From JANOBD01 sp031411495 (GTDB lineage: Bacteria; Planctomycetota; Phycisphaerae; Tepidisphaerales; Tepidisphaeraceae), in the NCBI GenBank assembly GCA_031411495.1, contig JANOBD010000042.1:1-31093 (forward strand): a stretch of DNA of 31,093 nt, given 5' to 3'. A program made the translations under genes and the position numbers. Shown here one piece after another: positions 15,648 to 22,523 of the stretch (positions within the stretch are counted from its first letter, which is position 1; the number at the start of each line of letters is the position of its first letter). The notes under the pieces were generated by a model. It ran no database searches, had not been told where the DNA came from, and worked only from the letters and a program-made list of their open reading frames with translations.

Positions 15648-16363
15648 AAGACGATATTGAACAACCAAGACACGCGGTGGGTGAAACCTTCCGCGAACTC
15701 ACAAAGATCAACTTGGCGTCCGCAAGATTTCAGCGTGACGGATCTACTGGCGCTCGACCAATAGACGAAGGCACAACTTCGGGGTCGAGCACATGCCGAG
15801 AGTCGCAGAAGCGTCGAGTTGATCTTCGTGCCTTCGTGGCTTCTTGGTTCATCGTTCTCGTCGGCTGCGCTGGAACACCCATCAAATCGAAGACGGCAAC
15901 GCTCGCCCCATCCGCGAGCGATTCGCCTGCACCGAGTTCGCGCTCCCTGGCTGGCATGACGCGTGTGCCGCTGAGCGTCACGGCACAAGGCTCGGCGCTG
16001 GTGAAATGCATGCTCAACGGCAAGCCGATCGTGCTCATCCTCGACACCGGCGCGCAGGGGACGGTGATCGATCTGCGCGTGGCGACAAGCCTTGGCGTGA
16101 AGTCGACGGAAGTGCCAGGATTCTTCAGCCGCGGCGTCGGCGCAGGGCGCGTGGCGATGCGCCAGGGCGAGGTGGTCACGCTCGACATGTCCGGCTTCCC
16201 CGCGCGGGTTGCTCCCAATCTCCAGGATTTTTCGGGCATCACCAACCAGCACATGCAGACCGGCAGCACGCCGATCGTCGGCCTGCTCGGGTTCGACGTA
16301 CTGCGGGCATATGGCGCGGTGATCGACCTCCAGGAAGGCGCGATGTACCTTCGCCAGAGGTAA
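15644..16363 (+). CDS. Retropepsin-like aspartic protease, lipoprotein-like, with repeat in its 5' part
   Basis: The C-terminal two thirds are a clan AA aspartic protease of the bacterial retropepsin-like type: IVLILDTGAQGTVIDLRVA carries the catalytic DTG, and PIVGLLGFDVLRAYGAVIDL is the usual second motif. A lipobox-like stretch, WFIVLVGCAGT (about 67-77), looks like a lipoprotein signal, but in this frame it lies more than 60 residues from the ATG at 15644. The intervening sequence holds a hairpin-forming repeat (15757-15848). The GTG at 15836 is in frame just before the lipobox but leaves no basic n-region. The repeat has probably disturbed the original start, so the true N-terminus is uncertain. 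Confidence 0.65.
   Translation: MKDDIEQPRHAVGETFRELTKINLASARFQRDGSTGARPIDEGTTSGSSTCRESQKRRVDLRAFVASWFIVLVGCAGTPIKSKTATLAPSASDSPAPSSRSLAGMTRVPLSVTAQGSALVKCMLNGKPIVLILDTGAQGTVIDLRVATSLGVKSTEVPGFFSRGVGAGRVAMRQGEVVTLDMSGFPARVAPNLQDFSGITNQHMQTGSTPIVGLLGFDVLRAYGAVIDLQEGAMYLRQR
15757..15848. repeat. Hairpin-forming repeat inside the protease frame
   Basis: ACGAAGGCAC at 15765-15774 pairs exactly with GTGCCTTCGT at 15828-15837. The outer ends ACCAA (15757-15761) and TTGGT (15844-15848) also pair, with a 3-nt difference in arm length. The right arm steps in 8-nt units: CTTCGTGC (15824), CTTCGTGG (15832), CTTCTTGG (15840). The whole unit of about 92 bp lies in the N-terminal reading frame of the protease. 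Confidence 0.65.
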
Positions 16364-16372
16364 ACAATCGCG

Positions 16373-16773
16373 ATGCGCCGAACTGCTCGCCGGCGTGCTC
16401 CTGATCCTCTCCGTGATCGAGTGCGCGCACGCCTGCCCCTGGGATGCGGATCTGAACTTCGACAGCCAATTCGGGCTGCCGCCGATCGAGGCGATCCTCG
16501 CCGGCCGCTTCGAGCAACATTCTCCTTCCTGCTACGACAAGTTGATCGAGCGGGAGAACGACCGGCTCGCCCGACAGGCGCCGACTGGCGGGCCCATCAT
16601 GTGCAGACATTTCGGCCCTGGCGGTTGGCAAGGCGCCGCGCGACGACGTCGCCGGCGCGATCGCGCTGTTTCGTCGCGCGTACTGGCCGCACTTGGCGCT
16701 CGCGGGGCTCGTGATCATCGTTGGGGCCGCGGTATATGTTCAGCGGATCAGGCAGGATCGCGCAGCGGGTTGA
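16373..16773 (+). pseudogene. Probable frameshifted gene remnant with C-terminal membrane helix
   Basis: Coding-like sequence runs through different frames. The ATG at 16373 is in frame 2. A signal-like ELLAGVLLILSVIECAHAC followed by PWDADLNFDSQFGLPPIEAILAGRFEQHSPSCYDKLIERENDRLA is in frame 3. From about 16606 frame 1 reads DISALAVGKAPRDDVAGAIALFRRAYWPHLALAGLVIIVGAAVYVQ and ends at 16771-16773, with a membrane helix near the end. No single frame joins these parts. The first part resembles secreted planctomycete proteins that begin with a Cys-Pro-Trp-Asp block (from memory). Either indels have broken the gene or the assembly has errors here. The function is unknown. Confidence 0.5.
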
Positions 16774-18058
16774 TCACCATGCCCGTCGCCAGCTTCGGGA
16801 AAAAATACGTGCTCTTCTGCGGCATGACCTCGCCGACCTTTCCCAGATCGGCAAGCGCCCGGATCGGCGTCGGTTGAAGCAGGAACCCGACCTGGAACTC
16901 GCCGCGGTCGATGCGCGGCGCCACTTCGTTCTCATCGGCGGTGTATCCGCGTGTCGGCTCACTGCCGTCGGAAAAGTGGTGGGCGATCACGTTGTCGAAG
17001 ATCGCCCGCTGCAGGACGGCGACATCGAGCGTTCGCCACGCGTCACTCTTGTCGGGCTCCAACGCTTTCATCACCCGATCCGTCTTCAGACGGATGACAA
17101 ACACCTTTTTCGTCGCGCCGTCGTACACGCCGATCGCGTTCTTCCCGTAGCCGGTGAGCGTCTGCGCAAGTTCGTCGACGAGTTCCGGCCCGAACGGCGT
17201 CGTGGTGATCTCGAAGTCGGGTTCGATGAGCTCGAGGAAGTGCTCCACGTTCCAGTTTTTAAGCCCCCCTACCATTCGATGGGTCGGCAGGATGAGCAAC
17301 CCGGGGTCTTCGCCGTTCACCAGGACGAACATGCAGTAGTTGGCCGGATGATCCGCCGGCAGCGGGCCACCGTTCTTTTCCTCGGCGAGTTTCTGGTAGT
17401 GCAGCGCGGTCGTGTAGCGGTGGTGGCCGTCGGCGATGTAGACCTTCTTGTTCTTGAAATCCATCATCAGGTGGTCTTCGAGCTCCCCGTCGATGATTTC
17501 CCACATGCGATTGCGAACGCCGTCCAGCGTCGCCTCACACATCGGCTGGGTCACGCCGGCGAATACCTTTTTCATGATCTCGTCGCGCGGGTCCATGAAC
17601 AGGCCGAACACCGGTGAAAGCTGCGCGCCCGTGGACATCATCAGCTGTAACCGGTCTTCGATGGGCCCGGCGTACGTCTTCTCGTGCGGGATGACGTCCA
17701 CGCCAAATGGTGTGAGCTTCACCAGGCAGATCAGCCCGCGACGATGGTACGACTTGCCGTTGTGCGTGTAGGTCTGCTCGTACGGATAGACCGCCTGCCG
17801 CGGAGATTTCATCAGCACGCCGCTCGCGAGCCAGTCGTTCATGGCCTTTGCGGCGGAATCGTACGCGCCAGGCGGGCCGAGCTGTTTCGGCGGAACGTGC
17901 GGCAGATCGATCGAGACGATGTTGTTGGGGCTCTTGGCGACCAGCGCGGCCTTGCCCTTCGCATCGAGCACATCGTACGGGGGCGCGACGAGCTTGCTGA
18001 TGTCTTTACCGGCTTTGGTCGAAAAGCGAATCCCCGAAAACGGGCGAATGGTGGCCAT
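16748..18058 (-). CDS. DUF1015 family protein (SerK-related)
   Basis: A 436-residue DUF1015 protein. The family includes archaeal SerK, a kinase acting on free serine, and is otherwise uncharacterised in bacteria. Hallmarks are MATIRPFSGIRFSTKAGKDISKLVAPPYDVLD at the N-terminus, PYEQTYTHNGKSYHRRGLICLVKL with PHEKTYAGPIEDRLQLM after it, and the central VYIADGHHRYTTALHYQ (about 208-224). The C-terminus has FQVGFLLQPTPIRALADLGKVGEVMPQKSTYFFPKLATGMV, usual for the family. It overlaps the convergent gene remnant by 26 bp. pyrH lies 131 bp upstream on the same strand. Confidence 0.93.
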   Translation of the reverse strand: MATIRPFSGIRFSTKAGKDISKLVAPPYDVLDAKGKAALVAKSPNNIVSIDLPHVPPKQLGPPGAYDSAAKAMNDWLASGVLMKSPRQAVYPYEQTYTHNGKSYHRRGLICLVKLTPFGVDVIPHEKTYAGPIEDRLQLMMSTGAQLSPVFGLFMDPRDEIMKKVFAGVTQPMCEATLDGVRNRMWEIIDGELEDHLMMDFKNKKVYIADGHHRYTTALHYQKLAEEKNGGPLPADHPANYCMFVLVNGEDPGLLILPTHRMVGGLKNWNVEHFLELIEPDFEITTTPFGPELVDELAQTLTGYGKNAIGVYDGATKKVFVIRLKTDRVMKALEPDKSDAWRTLDVAVLQRAIFDNVIAHHFSDGSEPTRGYTADENEVAPRIDRGEFQVGFLLQPTPIRALADLGKVGEVMPQKSTYFFPKLATGMVINPLRDPA

Positions 18059-18189
18059 GGGTGGGGAGTGTTAACGCTAGTGAGTCCAGAGGCAAGCGGG
18101 GTTGCCAAGGCCTGACCGATTTCGGCTCCGCGTTCCCGGAACACCGCCGATTCGCAGCCTTGAGTCGGTTGTGCGCAATCGAGAAGCAC

Positions 18190-18903
18190 TCACGGCATCA
18201 CTTTCGTCCCCATCCGCTCCCCCTTCACCACTTTCGCGATCGCATCCTTCGTCTTCATATTGAAGATGATCACCGGCAGTTTCTGTTCCCGGCACATCGC
18301 GAACGCCGTCATGTCCATCACCTTCAGCCGGTCTTTGAGGACGCGATCGAAGCTCACCTCGAACAGGAACTCGGCCTTGGGGTCCTTCTTGGGGTCGGCG
18401 CTGTAGACGCCATCGACCTTGGTGGCTTTCAGCAGCACCTCGGCCCCCATCTCGGCGGCGCGCTGCGCCGCGCAGGTGTCGGTGGTGAAGTACGGGTTGC
18501 CGGTGCCGGCCGCCAGCACCACGATCCGGCCCTTCTCCAGGTGGCGAATCGCCCGGCGACGGATGAACGGCTCGCAGACCGGGTTGATCGGGATCGCGCT
18601 CAGCACCCGCGCGTGGTGGCCCATCGTTTCGATCGCTTCCTGGAGCGCCATCGCGTTGAGGACGGTGCCGAGCATGCCCATGTAGTCGGCCGTCGCGCGG
18701 GGGATGTGGCCTTCCTCGCTGAAGGTCGCGCCGCGGATGAAATTGCCGCCGCCGACGACGACCGCGAGCTGCACGCCGAGATCGGCGACGTCGCAGCACT
18801 GGCGAGCGATGTCTTCGAGTTCGGTTGTCTCGATTCCGGCGCCGCCCTCTCCACTGAACGCCTCGCCACTGATCTTGAGCAGCACTCGCTTGTAAACACT
18901 CAT
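18190..18903 (-). CDS. pyrH: Uridylate kinase (UMP kinase)
   Basis: PyrH phosphorylates UMP to UDP in pyrimidine synthesis; it belongs to the amino acid kinase family and is hexameric in bacteria. The 237-residue product from MSVYKRVLLKISGEAFSG contains VVVGGGNFIRG, ATADYMGMLGTVLNAMALQ, VVLAAGTGNPYFTTDTCAAQRAAEM and LLKATKVDGVYSADP, all characteristic. An in-frame ATG at 18927 would add MQSPAPSQ. The -10-like TATACT at 18935-18940 leaves almost no leader for that start, so 18903 is preferred. A longer open frame to 19608 is antisense to sco and is rejected. Confidence 0.96.
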   Translation of the reverse strand: MSVYKRVLLKISGEAFSGEGGAGIETTELEDIARQCCDVADLGVQLAVVVGGGNFIRGATFSEEGHIPRATADYMGMLGTVLNAMALQEAIETMGHHARVLSAIPINPVCEPFIRRRAIRHLEKGRIVVLAAGTGNPYFTTDTCAAQRAAEMGAEVLLKATKVDGVYSADPKKDPKAEFLFEVSFDRVLKDRLKVMDMTAFAMCREQKLPVIIFNMKTKDAIAKVVKGERMGTKVMP

Positions 18904-18934
18904 CTGAGACGGCGCGGGGGATTGCATGGCGGCG

Positions 18935-18940
18935 AGTATA
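18935..18940 (-). promoter_or_regulatory. Candidate -10 box of pyrH
   Basis: On the minus strand TATACT lies 7 bp before the ATG at 18927. A start of transcription at the usual distance falls close to that ATG, giving a leader of about 24 nt to the ATG at 18903. No convincing -35 is present at 16-18 bp. Confidence 0.35.
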
Positions 18941-19080
18941 CGAAAGAATGTCGCACCGCGAAGAGGCGTCGACACGCGACGCAGGGCTTTTTGCCTGCTA
19001 AACTCGCCGACGGCTCCGTTTGACCGATTTGCCGGCCGATCCTGCCGGCTTTGCGGCCTGTCCCGTTTCGAGATTCGCGT

Positions 19081-19731
19081 ATGAGTTCTGCCCAACGCAC
19101 GTTGACCGTTGCCCTTTGGTTTCTCGTGGTGATCAGCCTGCTCGGGGTCCTGGCGATGCAGCGCTGGGCATCCCGGCGGGAGCGCGGCGACTCGCACATG
19201 ATCGTGCTCAACCCCGACCAGCCCACCACCCTCCCTGCCGATGAGCGCGAGCCACTCAATATCCCGGCGCCGAGCTTCAGCTTCACCGATCAGAACGGCC
19301 AGCCCTTCGACGCGTCGATGCTCAAGGGAAAGGTCTGGACCTTCTGCCTCTTCTTCAGCGAATGCCAGGGCATCTGCCCGGCCATGCGGCAGAAGTTCGA
19401 GGCGGTTCAATCGGTGACGGATGACCCGAACGTGAGCTTCGTGCTGCTGAGCGTCGATCCGGAGCGCGACAACCCCGCCAAGCTTGCTAAATACGCCGCC
19501 GCCTCGAAAGCTGATCCGAAGCGCTCTCACCTGCTCACCGGCGATCTTGAGGAGACGCACCGCGTCGCCCGCGCGTTTCTCATCCCGTTCGATCTGCCGG
19601 TGAACCACTCCGCTAAGATCATGCTCGTCGACCAGGGCGGCATCGTCCGCAGCTTCTACACCGGCACCGACGACGATGAGATGAAGCGACTGGCCAAGGA
19701 CATCCGGACGCTCCTGAACGAATCCAAGTGA
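19081..19731 (+). CDS. SCO1/SenC family copper chaperone
   Basis: SCO proteins deliver copper to, or reduce, the CuA centre of cytochrome c oxidase at the outer face of the membrane. The 216-residue product has an N-terminal membrane anchor (TLTVALWFLVVISLLGVLAM, about 7-26) and a thioredoxin-like domain. The copper ligands are C95 and C99 (FFSECQGICPAM) and H176 (DLPVNHSAKIMLVD). FVLLSVDPERDNP is the usual SCO motif. The start at ATG 19081 is preferred to the upstream in-frame ATG at 19051. The DUF420 gene follows after 44 bp, so the pair probably serves oxidase assembly. Confidence 0.94.
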   Translation: MSSAQRTLTVALWFLVVISLLGVLAMQRWASRRERGDSHMIVLNPDQPTTLPADEREPLNIPAPSFSFTDQNGQPFDASMLKGKVWTFCLFFSECQGICPAMRQKFEAVQSVTDDPNVSFVLLSVDPERDNPAKLAKYAAASKADPKRSHLLTGDLEETHRVARAFLIPFDLPVNHSAKIMLVDQGGIVRSFYTGTDDDEMKRLAKDIRTLLNESK

Positions 19732-19775
19732 CCGTGTAACCGCGAGCCTGCTCGCGCTTCTGCTGCGATGACCCG

Positions 19776-20225
19776 ATGATCGAAAAACTCCCCGCCATCA
19801 ACGCCACCCTCAACGGCCTGAGCTTCCTTCTGCTCTGCACGGGCTTCGTGCTGATCAAACAAGGCAAGTGGCGCGCCCACGGCATGACGATGGCTGTCGC
19901 CCTCGTCAGCTCGGCGCTGTTCCTCGTCGGCTACCTCGTGCACAAGGTCTACTACCCGGATATCCGCATCACCACGCGCTTTCCGAACCTCAGCACCACC
20001 TGGCGATACTTCTATTGGTTCGTCATCCTCATTCCGCACCTGATCCTGGCCGTCGCGATGCTGCCGTTCATCGGCAAGGGCCTCTACCACGCGTACAAGC
20101 GCGAGTGGGCCAAACACCGCGCGGTCAACCGCTACACGATCTGGATCTGGCTCTACGTCAGCCTCACCGGCGTGCTGATCTACTACCTGCTCTACCACCT
20201 CTTCCCGCGGCTCAATGGCCAATAA
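19776..20225 (+). CDS. DUF420 membrane protein (CtaM-like)
   Basis: A 149-residue DUF420 protein with four membrane helices (about 10-27, 38-56, 79-100 and 120-140). In Bacillus and Staphylococcus the DUF420 protein CtaM is needed for maturation of heme A-type oxidases. Characteristic residues are MIEKLPAINATLNGLSFLLLCTGFVLIKQGKWRAHGMTM and FLVGYLVHK, then LIPHLILAVAMLPF and the conserved His/Tyr-rich end. The partner is sco just upstream. No oxidase subunit genes are in the window. Confidence 0.92.
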   Translation: MIEKLPAINATLNGLSFLLLCTGFVLIKQGKWRAHGMTMAVALVSSALFLVGYLVHKVYYPDIRITTRFPNLSTTWRYFYWFVILIPHLILAVAMLPFIGKGLYHAYKREWAKHRAVNRYTIWIWLYVSLTGVLIYYLLYHLFPRLNGQ

Positions 20226-20313
20226 TGCGCCGGCAATCGCGGCGTCGCGCGTCCGATACCGCAAACCTCGATGGCGATACTGAAAACACGGTTTCGCCTG
20301 TGAGTGTTAGTCT

Positions 20314-20586
20314 CGATAACCAATCGGATGCTCTGCGCCACGCGTGGCGCACGATGCGCCACGCATGGAATGCTCTGCGCCATGCGTGGATTGGAACGCG
20401 CCACGCATGGAATGCCCTGTGCCATGCATAGGATGGATCGCGCCATGCACCGGGCTTCCTGCGCCACGCATGGAATGTTCTGCGCCATGCATGGAGTGGA
20501 ACGCGCCATGCGTGGAATGCTCCGCGCCGCGCATCGGATGAGCCATCCCGTGCATCGGCCCTGCCGTCCCCTGCACCGGATGGTAT
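20314..20586. repeat. 21-bp tandem array, 12 units plus one degenerate, with palindromic cores
   Basis: Units begin at 20335, 20356, 20377, 20398, 20419, 20440, 20461, 20482, 20503, 20524, 20545 and 20566, each 21 bp with no length change. A degenerate unit precedes them at 20314. Most share GCGCCAYGCRTGGA. The 10-mer CCAYGCRTGG is a perfect palindrome in units 1 (CCACGCGTGG) and 8 (CCATGCATGG) and near-palindromic in units 2-4, 7 and 9. Units 10-12 are degenerate. Units 2-4 resemble 7-9 in their linkers, implying a five-unit (105 bp) segmental copy. The array fills most of the 400-bp gap between the DUF420 gene and the convergent desaturase gene. Reading frames are open because 21 is divisible by 3, but no ribosome-binding site is visible. 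Confidence 0.92.
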
Positions 20587-20625
20587 GAATCCTCTGATCG
20601 ATGCTCCATCGGTGGCGATCGGTGC

Positions 20626-22455
20626 CTACCTCTTCACATCCGGAATCAGATGCTCCAGCACCTTTGCGCTGCACAGCACGCCCGGCATGCCCGCGCCGGG
20701 ATGCGTTCCCGCGCCGACGAAGTAGAGCCCTTCGATCCCCGGGGCCTTGTTGTGGAAGCGGAACCATGCGCTCTGAGAAAAGATCGGCTGGATGCTGAAG
20801 CCGGCGCCATGCATGGAGTTCAGATTGTTCTTGAAATGCTCCGGCGTCACGTAGAACGGGTCGACGATTGTTTCGCGCAAGCCCGGGAGGACGGTGCGTT
20901 CGAGATAGTCGAGCACGTGGGCGAGAAACGTGTCGCCGTACCGGGACCAGTCGATTACGCCTTCTCTCGTAATTGGGATTTCCTGTGCAGCATGAGCGTC
21001 CCGCTCATGCGGCATGACCGGGACGGTCATGCTACGTTTTTTGGGCTGGAGATTCGGAACCGGCACCAGCACATAAAAACTCTCGCAACCGGCCGGCGCC
21101 ATCGACGGGTCGGTCGCGGTGGGTCGGTGGAGATAGACGCTCAAATCCTTCGTCTCGATCTCGCGGGCGTCGAAGAGCGTGTCGATCAGCTCGCGATAGG
21201 ACTCGCCGAGCACGATCGTGTGATGGGCGATCTCCGGATACGGCTTCTTCGTCCCGAAGTAGAGGACGAAGAGGCCCATCGAATACTTCTGCGGCGCGAG
21301 CTTCGAATCGATCCGCCGGGCGGCGACGCCTTTGCGATACTTCGGGTCGAGGAGTTTCGAATAGACCATCGGGGCATCCGCGTTGCAGACGATGAGATCG
21401 TTCGTCCGCCAATCCATCGAGTAGGTTCGGCGATCGGTTTGGACCCGCCGTGCGTACGGAATCGATTTGGAATTCTTCAGTGCTTTTGCGACCGCGTTCG
21501 GGTCATCGGTGATCGGTGTGATCATTCTGCGGGAGGGCGTCGTGTCGATTGACGTAACTTCTTCATCGAGGTTGATCTCCACCCCCTCCTCCCGCATCAG
21601 CTTCTCCAGCCCGCGGACGATCGCGCCGGTCCCGCCCATGGCGAACTGCACGCCCCATTCGCGCTCGAGGTAGAAGATGAGCGAGTAGATGCTCGTCGTG
21701 TTGAACGGGTTGCCGCCCACCAGCAGCGGCTGGAACGAAAACACACGTCGCAGCGAATCGTTCTTGATGTACTTCTTCGCCATCCCCCAGACGGTCTTGT
21801 AGTTCTGCAGGCGGAGCAGGTCGGGGGCACACTTCATCATCGTGCCGAACTTGTGGAACGGGACGGAGCCGAGTTCGGTGAAGCCGACGTCGAAGATCTT
21901 CTTGCTGTGCTTGAGGTACTTCCGGAACCCTTCGACATCTTCGTCGCCGCCGAAGGCGCGGATCTGGGCTTCCATCTGCTCGATCGTGCCGCCGTAGTCG
22001 AAATACGGATGGTCGCGAAGGCTCGAAGTGGCGAAGGAAGACGAAGAAGACAATTCTAGTGACTTCTTTTCGCGACCCTTCTCTTCCACTTCGCGCCTTC
22101 GCGACCAATCCTCCGTGCCTCCGTGCGTGAGGGCCAGCCCTTCACGACTCCGTGTTTCATTCTGACCCGCGAACACGATCCGATACCAAGGAAAGATGTC
22201 GCGGAACTCGATGTAGTCCTCGCGCTTCTTGCCGAACATCTCGAAGAGTTCATCAAACAGGAACTTGGCGGTGACCACCGTCGGGCCGGCGTCGTGGATG
22301 AACGTGCCGAGAGGCGTCTTGCGTTCGTACTGGTACGCGCGGCCGCCGAGCTTGTCCTGCTTGTCGAGAAGTGTGACGTCGTACCCCTTGCGGCGAAGGC
22401 GCAGCGCCGCCGCGATCCCGCCGAACCCTGCACCGATGACGATCGCCTTGGGCAT
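20626..22455 (-). CDS. Carotenoid desaturase (CrtI/CrtN family) with two in-frame repeat inserts
   Basis: A FAD-dependent desaturase of carotenoid synthesis; whether it acts on phytoene (C40) or diapophytoene (C30) cannot be told. From the ATG at 22455 it is 609 residues, longer than the usual 490-520. The Rossmann motif is VIGAGFGGIAAALRLRRKGY (G8xG10xxG13) and the C-terminus has GLYFVGAGTHPGAGMPGVLCSAK. Two stretches look inserted: about 100-148 (starting ETRSREGLALTHGGTEDW), encoded by a hairpin-forming repeat, and about 475-489 (SMTVPVMPHERDAHA), encoded by a 45-bp palindrome. Both keep the frame. A GTG at 22473 is an alternative start. A glycosyltransferase lies 68 bp upstream on the same strand; no other carotenoid gene is in the window. 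Confidence 0.9.
   Translation of the reverse strand: MPKAIVIGAGFGGIAAALRLRRKGYDVTLLDKQDKLGGRAYQYERKTPLGTFIHDAGPTVVTAKFLFDELFEMFGKKREDYIEFRDIFPWYRIVFAGQNETRSREGLALTHGGTEDWSRRREVEEKGREKKSLELSSSSSFATSSLRDHPYFDYGGTIEQMEAQIRAFGGDEDVEGFRKYLKHSKKIFDVGFTELGSVPFHKFGTMMKCAPDLLRLQNYKTVWGMAKKYIKNDSLRRVFSFQPLLVGGNPFNTTSIYSLIFYLEREWGVQFAMGGTGAIVRGLEKLMREEGVEINLDEEVTSIDTTPSRRMITPITDDPNAVAKALKNSKSIPYARRVQTDRRTYSMDWRTNDLIVCNADAPMVYSKLLDPKYRKGVAARRIDSKLAPQKYSMGLFVLYFGTKKPYPEIAHHTIVLGESYRELIDTLFDAREIETKDLSVYLHRPTATDPSMAPAGCESFYVLVPVPNLQPKKRSMTVPVMPHERDAHAAQEIPITREGVIDWSRYGDTFLAHVLDYLERTVLPGLRETIVDPFYVTPEHFKNNLNSMHGAGFSIQPIFSQSAWFRFHNKAPGIEGLYFVGAGTHPGAGMPGVLCSAKVLEHLIPDVKR
20989..21033. repeat. 45-bp near-perfect palindrome inside the desaturase gene
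   Basis: The segment begins AGCATGAGCGTCCCGCTCAT and ends ACGGTCATGCT. Its reverse complement differs from it at only six of the non-central positions, three compensating pairs. It encodes SMTVPVMPHERDAHA on the minus strand. Inner half-palindromes (ATGAGCGTCCCGCTCAT and ATGACCGGGACGGTCAT) can each form their own hairpin. Confidence 0.75.
22011..22107. repeat. Hairpin-forming insert inside the desaturase gene
   Basis: The left arm (22011-22041) starts GGTCGCGAAGGCTCGAAGTG and the right arm (22083-22107) is its reverse complement with one mismatch in the first 20 bases and a 6-nt length difference. The arms step in 8-nt units (GCGAAGGC-like), and an adjacent stretch outside the right arm has CTCCGTGC and CTCCGTGC in the same period. 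About 49 codons (22012-22158) appear added to the desaturase here. Confidence 0.75.
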
Positions 22456-22523
22456 TCCGCCAAGAATAGTCACGCGATCCGCGCCATGCGAAGTGCGCTG
22501 GAACTTTCAGCGGATTCGATCGG

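Noticed and set aside
18904..19608. N-terminal extension of pyrH
   Set aside because: The extra sequence is antisense to sco and far exceeds the normal length of UMP kinase.
20335..20586. CRISPR array
   Set aside because: The units are contiguous and degenerate, with no unique spacers and no cas genes nearby.
20304..20609. Open frames on both strands across the 21-bp array (94 codons plus, 100 codons minus)
   Set aside because: A 21-bp unit stays open in any frame without a stop. There is no ribosome-binding site, and both strands look equally repetitive.
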